Of a stretch of DNA of 64,000 nt, positions 61,525 to 64,000 are shown one piece after another; the stretch's first letter is position 1, and each line of letters begins with the position of its first letter. Source of the DNA: Chitinophaga sp. H8 (GTDB lineage: Bacteria > Bacteroidota > Bacteroidia > Chitinophagales > Chitinophagaceae); NCBI RefSeq assembly GCF_040567655.1, contig NZ_JBEXAC010000002.1:1612001-1676000 (forward strand), in the 5' to 3' direction. The notes beneath the pieces are model-generated. The model was not told where the DNA came from and made no database searches. It worked only from the letters and a program-made list of their open reading frames with translations. Both the position numbers and the translations under genes were made by a program.

Positions 61525-63582
61525 TTACCAGATCACTACACGCGCAGTGTCTGCCAGTACCATCTTGCTGCCAGGTGCACAGCCCCAGGCATCAGCAAAT
61601 TCTTTCAGGTGCGGTAAAGGACCATTGATACGGAATCTGGCGGGAGAATGCGGATCTGTCTGGATCTGGTTGCGTAAGGAGGCATCTGTGATGTTTTCAT
61701 GCCATACCTGCGCCCATCCCAGGAAAAAGCGCTGTTGCCAGGTAAAGCCGTCAATAGGTTGTGGCTCTCCCTTGCCTTCAAAGGATTTTTTTAGTGCATA
61801 ATAAGCCAGTGTAAGCCCGCCCAGGTCGGCAATGTTCTCACCAATAGTAAGAGGGCCATTGATATTAAAGCCAGGGGCTGCTTCCAGTCCGCTGAAGTAG
61901 TGAATGTAGCGGCCTGCAAGCTTGTTAAAGCTGGCATTATCTTCAGGTGTCCACCAGTTTTTCAGATTACCTTCTGCATCAAATTGTGCCCCCTGATCAT
62001 CAAATCCGTGCGTGAACTCATGCCCTATTACTGCAATAATACCACCATAGTTAATGGCATCGTCTGCATCCGGATTAAAGAACGGTGGCTGCAAAATACC
62101 CGCAGGGAATACCACTTCGTTGTTCAACGGATTATAATAAGCATTCACCGTTTGTGGTGTCATAAACCATTCACTTTTATCCACCGGCTTTCCTATTTTA
62201 TTCAAAGCGTCCTGGTGTGCATACAAGGCGGCTGCCATTACATTTTCAATCAACGTACCGGGTTCAATGTTGATGGAGGAATAATCTTTCCATTTGTCAG
62301 GATACCCGATTTTATAGGTAAAGGAAGCCAGTTTCTTGCGGGCCATCACTTTAGTAGAATCGCCCATCCAGGTAAGTTTATCAATTCTTTCTCCATAAAC
62401 TTTCCGTACATTTTCAATCATCTCGGAAACTTTCTGTTTGGAGCTTTCCGGGAAATACTTTTTGGCAAATAATTTACCCAGCGGCATACCCATTTGACCG
62501 TCTGTAGAACGGATAGCTCTTTCTTCACGGGTTTTCTGGGTTTTTGTGCCACGCATTACAGTAGCAAAGAAGCGGAAATTTTCCGCATCATATTGCTTGG
62601 GCAATAAGCCTGCAAAGTGGGTGATCAGCTGCCAGCGGGTATATAATTTAAGCGTTTCCAGCGGGGTGCTTTTCAACAGGGCGCCGGCATTTTTCAAATA
62701 AGGCTTGTTCTGCAATATCAGCGTATCTGTTTTAAGACCCTGTGCACTGGCAAATGCATCCCAGTTGAATTGAGGTGCCAGTGTTTTTAATTCTCCATAA
62801 GCTGCTTTATTGTACGTTTTCTGCGGATCACGCAGCTCTACGTTGGTCAGCTGAATCTTAGCCAGTTTAGTTTCAAAATCCAGGATGGTTTTCCCCGGAT
62901 TGGCATCCTGCATACCTGCCATGCCGAATATTTTATCTACGTGCTGTACAAACTCCGTACGTACTTTTGCGGTGTTGGAATCCGGCCGTTCATAGTAGCT
63001 CTTCTCGCCCAGGCTCAAACCACTCTGTGCCTGATACACCGCATTCATTTTACTATTTTTAGCATCCGCATCTACACCAAAGCCCACGAAAGTAGATACG
63101 CCTATTTTCTGCATTTCTCCTGCTACCTGTGCCAGGTCATCCAGTGATTTAATGGCATTGATCTTATCAAGATAAGGCTGCAGTGGTGTAATGCCCCGCT
63201 TTTCGATGGTAGCGGTATCCAGGTAGGAGGTGTAGTAATCAGCAATCTGCTGCTCTTCCGTACCTTTCTTGAGATTCTTTTGCTGGGTAATTTCAGCAAT
63301 AATGCTCTTCAATCTTACTTCCTTGTTCTCCTTGTCAAGTACGTTAAAAGCACCCCAGCGGCTCTCTGTAGCAGGAACAGGGTTGTGCTTTTTCCAGTTA
63401 CCGTTTACAAATTCATCAAAATCATCGCAGGGTTTGTAGCTGGAGTCAATAGAGCTCAGATCAAAAGCAGGTACTTTGGTAGTGTCGCCGCCCTCATTTT
63501 TTGGGGAGGTGTTGGTGTTGCAGGCTGCCACGGTTACCATTGCAGCAAGCAATGGCAGCTTTACAGCATAAATTTTATTCAT
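61525..63582 (-). CDS. M13-family metallopeptidase (neprilysin/PepO-like) lipoprotein
   Basis: The 685-residue protein has a signal peptide with an AAC site (VTVAACNTN, probable lipoprotein), the M13 N-terminal domain (DFDEFVNGNWKKHNPVP), and the catalytic domain. The zinc site is H521-E522-F-T-H525 in IGHEFTHGFDDQG, with the third ligand in ENIADLGGL. NAYYNPLNNEVVFPAGILQPPFF (in parts) is the usual substrate-site segment. It degrades peptides up to about 40 residues outside the cytoplasmic membrane. Monocistronic. The minus-strand -7-like TAACTTTA precedes it. Confidence 0.96.
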   Translation of the reverse strand: MNKIYAVKLPLLAAMVTVAACNTNTSPKNEGGDTTKVPAFDLSSIDSSYKPCDDFDEFVNGNWKKHNPVPATESRWGAFNVLDKENKEVRLKSIIAEITQQKNLKKGTEEQQIADYYTSYLDTATIEKRGITPLQPYLDKINAIKSLDDLAQVAGEMQKIGVSTFVGFGVDADAKNSKMNAVYQAQSGLSLGEKSYYERPDSNTAKVRTEFVQHVDKIFGMAGMQDANPGKTILDFETKLAKIQLTNVELRDPQKTYNKAAYGELKTLAPQFNWDAFASAQGLKTDTLILQNKPYLKNAGALLKSTPLETLKLYTRWQLITHFAGLLPKQYDAENFRFFATVMRGTKTQKTREERAIRSTDGQMGMPLGKLFAKKYFPESSKQKVSEMIENVRKVYGERIDKLTWMGDSTKVMARKKLASFTYKIGYPDKWKDYSSINIEPGTLIENVMAAALYAHQDALNKIGKPVDKSEWFMTPQTVNAYYNPLNNEVVFPAGILQPPFFNPDADDAINYGGIIAVIGHEFTHGFDDQGAQFDAEGNLKNWWTPEDNASFNKLAGRYIHYFSGLEAAPGFNINGPLTIGENIADLGGLTLAYYALKKSFEGKGEPQPIDGFTWQQRFFLGWAQVWHENITDASLRNQIQTDPHSPARFRINGPLPHLKEFADAWGCAPGSKMVLADTARVVIW

Positions 63583-63717
63583 ACATCAAACAGGTTTAGT
63601 ATTTAAAGTTATGGAAAACCCCCGATCTTACGGAATAGCTTTTTTATAAACGGCGGGGGACATGGCAGGTTGGCAGCCCCTCTCAACTCTTCCATCGGAT
63701 AAACGGTAAAATTTAGG

Positions 63718-63725
63718 TAGGTTTG
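63718..63725 (+). promoter_or_regulatory. -7 promoter box TAGGTTTG
   Basis: A full TAnnTTTG match lies 23 bp before the ATG of the truncated membrane protein gene at 63749. Confidence 0.45.
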
Positions 63726-63748
63726 TGGAACTAAAAACAAGTGCAGAT

Positions 63749-64000
63749 ATGACGTCCCGCTTAGGATTTTTCAGATTTTTGAGTACAGTTAATTTGCTGA
63801 TAGCCAGTTTCTTTTTATTTATCATGCTGATGGCACTGCTGATGATGCCCTCATTAACCCCTATACTCATTTTTGCACTCATCACAGGGGCCGTGGTCAT
63901 CCATAGCATCCTGTCGCTGGCGCTGCAAAAGAGCCTGGTAAATCCGGAAGTGCCCTTAAAGTCTAACACCCCCGGAGGTATCAAGATCATGGGCTTTATG
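63749..64000 (+). CDS. Membrane protein, N-terminal 84 residues (runs off the window)
   Basis: The frame from the ATG at 63749 is open to the window end. It encodes at least two hydrophobic helices (VNLLIASFFLFIMLMALLMM in part; LIFALITGAVVIHSILSLAL), then a polar linker QKSLVNPEVPLKSNTPGG. I do not recognise the family. The good -7 box supports this strand rather than the antisense frame 63628-63990. Confidence 0.65.
   Translation, partial: MTSRLGFFRFLSTVNLLIASFFLFIMLMALLMMPSLTPILIFALITGAVVIHSILSLALQKSLVNPEVPLKSNTPGGIKIMGFM

Noticed and set aside
63628..63990. 120-codon minus-strand frame at the window end
   Set aside because: The plus strand has a better gene with two hydrophobic helices and a consensus -7 box.

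Overview
The window reads as chromosome of a Bacteroidota bacterium, most likely of the Chitinophaga group. Evidence: gliding genes (gldF, gldG, gldB), a MurF-alanine racemase fusion, SusC/Oar-type TonB-dependent receptors, a two-gene (split) transketolase, and promoters with the Bacteroidota -7 box TAnnTTTG (often TATTTTTG or TATCTTTG). No rRNA, tRNA, CRISPR array, prophage or insertion sequence was seen. This inventory supports a class-level assignment only; the genus is an inference.

Layout. 1-9 kb: the 5' two thirds of a MurF-Alr fusion, gldG-gldF, the iscU-iscS cysteine desulfurase pair, methylmalonyl-CoA epimerase, and a separate MurF. 9-17 kb: a small operon (c-type-cytochrome-like lipoprotein, YceI protein, DUF5777 barrel, HExxH protein), apaG, gldB, a PorT-like barrel, nadE, serS. 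17-24 kb: an almost complete molybdenum cofactor cluster (moeB-rhodanese, moaA, moaD, moaE, mobA, moaC, moeA) with a TauE/SafE exporter and a DUF7009 protein coupled to moaA. 24-32 kb: the DUF1800/DUF1501 pair, a lipoprotein, an OPT transporter and a POT peptide transporter. 32-41.5 kb: purD, then the rod-shape operon mreB-mreC-mreD, two tandem PBP2 genes and rodA. 41.5-49 kb: MBL hydrolase, AraC regulator, NTF2-like protein, an ECF sigma factor locus, the C-terminal half of transketolase, galE, rfbA. 49-61 kb: phosphate transporter pit with its PhoU-like partner, a PlcP/LpxH-type phosphoesterase, an unknown small protein, a TonB receptor, a surface lipoprotein and an Oar-like TonB receptor. 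The end holds an M13 peptidase and a truncated membrane protein.

The main discovery is regulatory. Five promoters between 50.88 and 57.46 kb carry direct repeats of TTAAC(A/G), TTAATG or close variants with an exact 11-bp period, and in all five the promoter-proximal repeat begins exactly 15 bp before the -7 box. This is the architecture expected for a PhoB/PhoP-family regulator. The targets lie beside pit-phoU and include a PlcP-like phosphoesterase, two TonB receptors and a lipoprotein, plus one promoter with no reading frame after it (possible small RNA). I read this as a phosphate-starvation regulon with a Bacteroidota-specific Pho box.

A second unusual feature is a family of five intergenic palindromic repeats built from heptamers of type (A/G)GC(T/C)NTT, read inversely as AANAGCT, several with an inner GCTGCATT core. 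Other points of interest are the tandem PBP2 duplication, two MurF ligases, structured leaders in the mre and moa operons, and a lone transketolase half-subunit.
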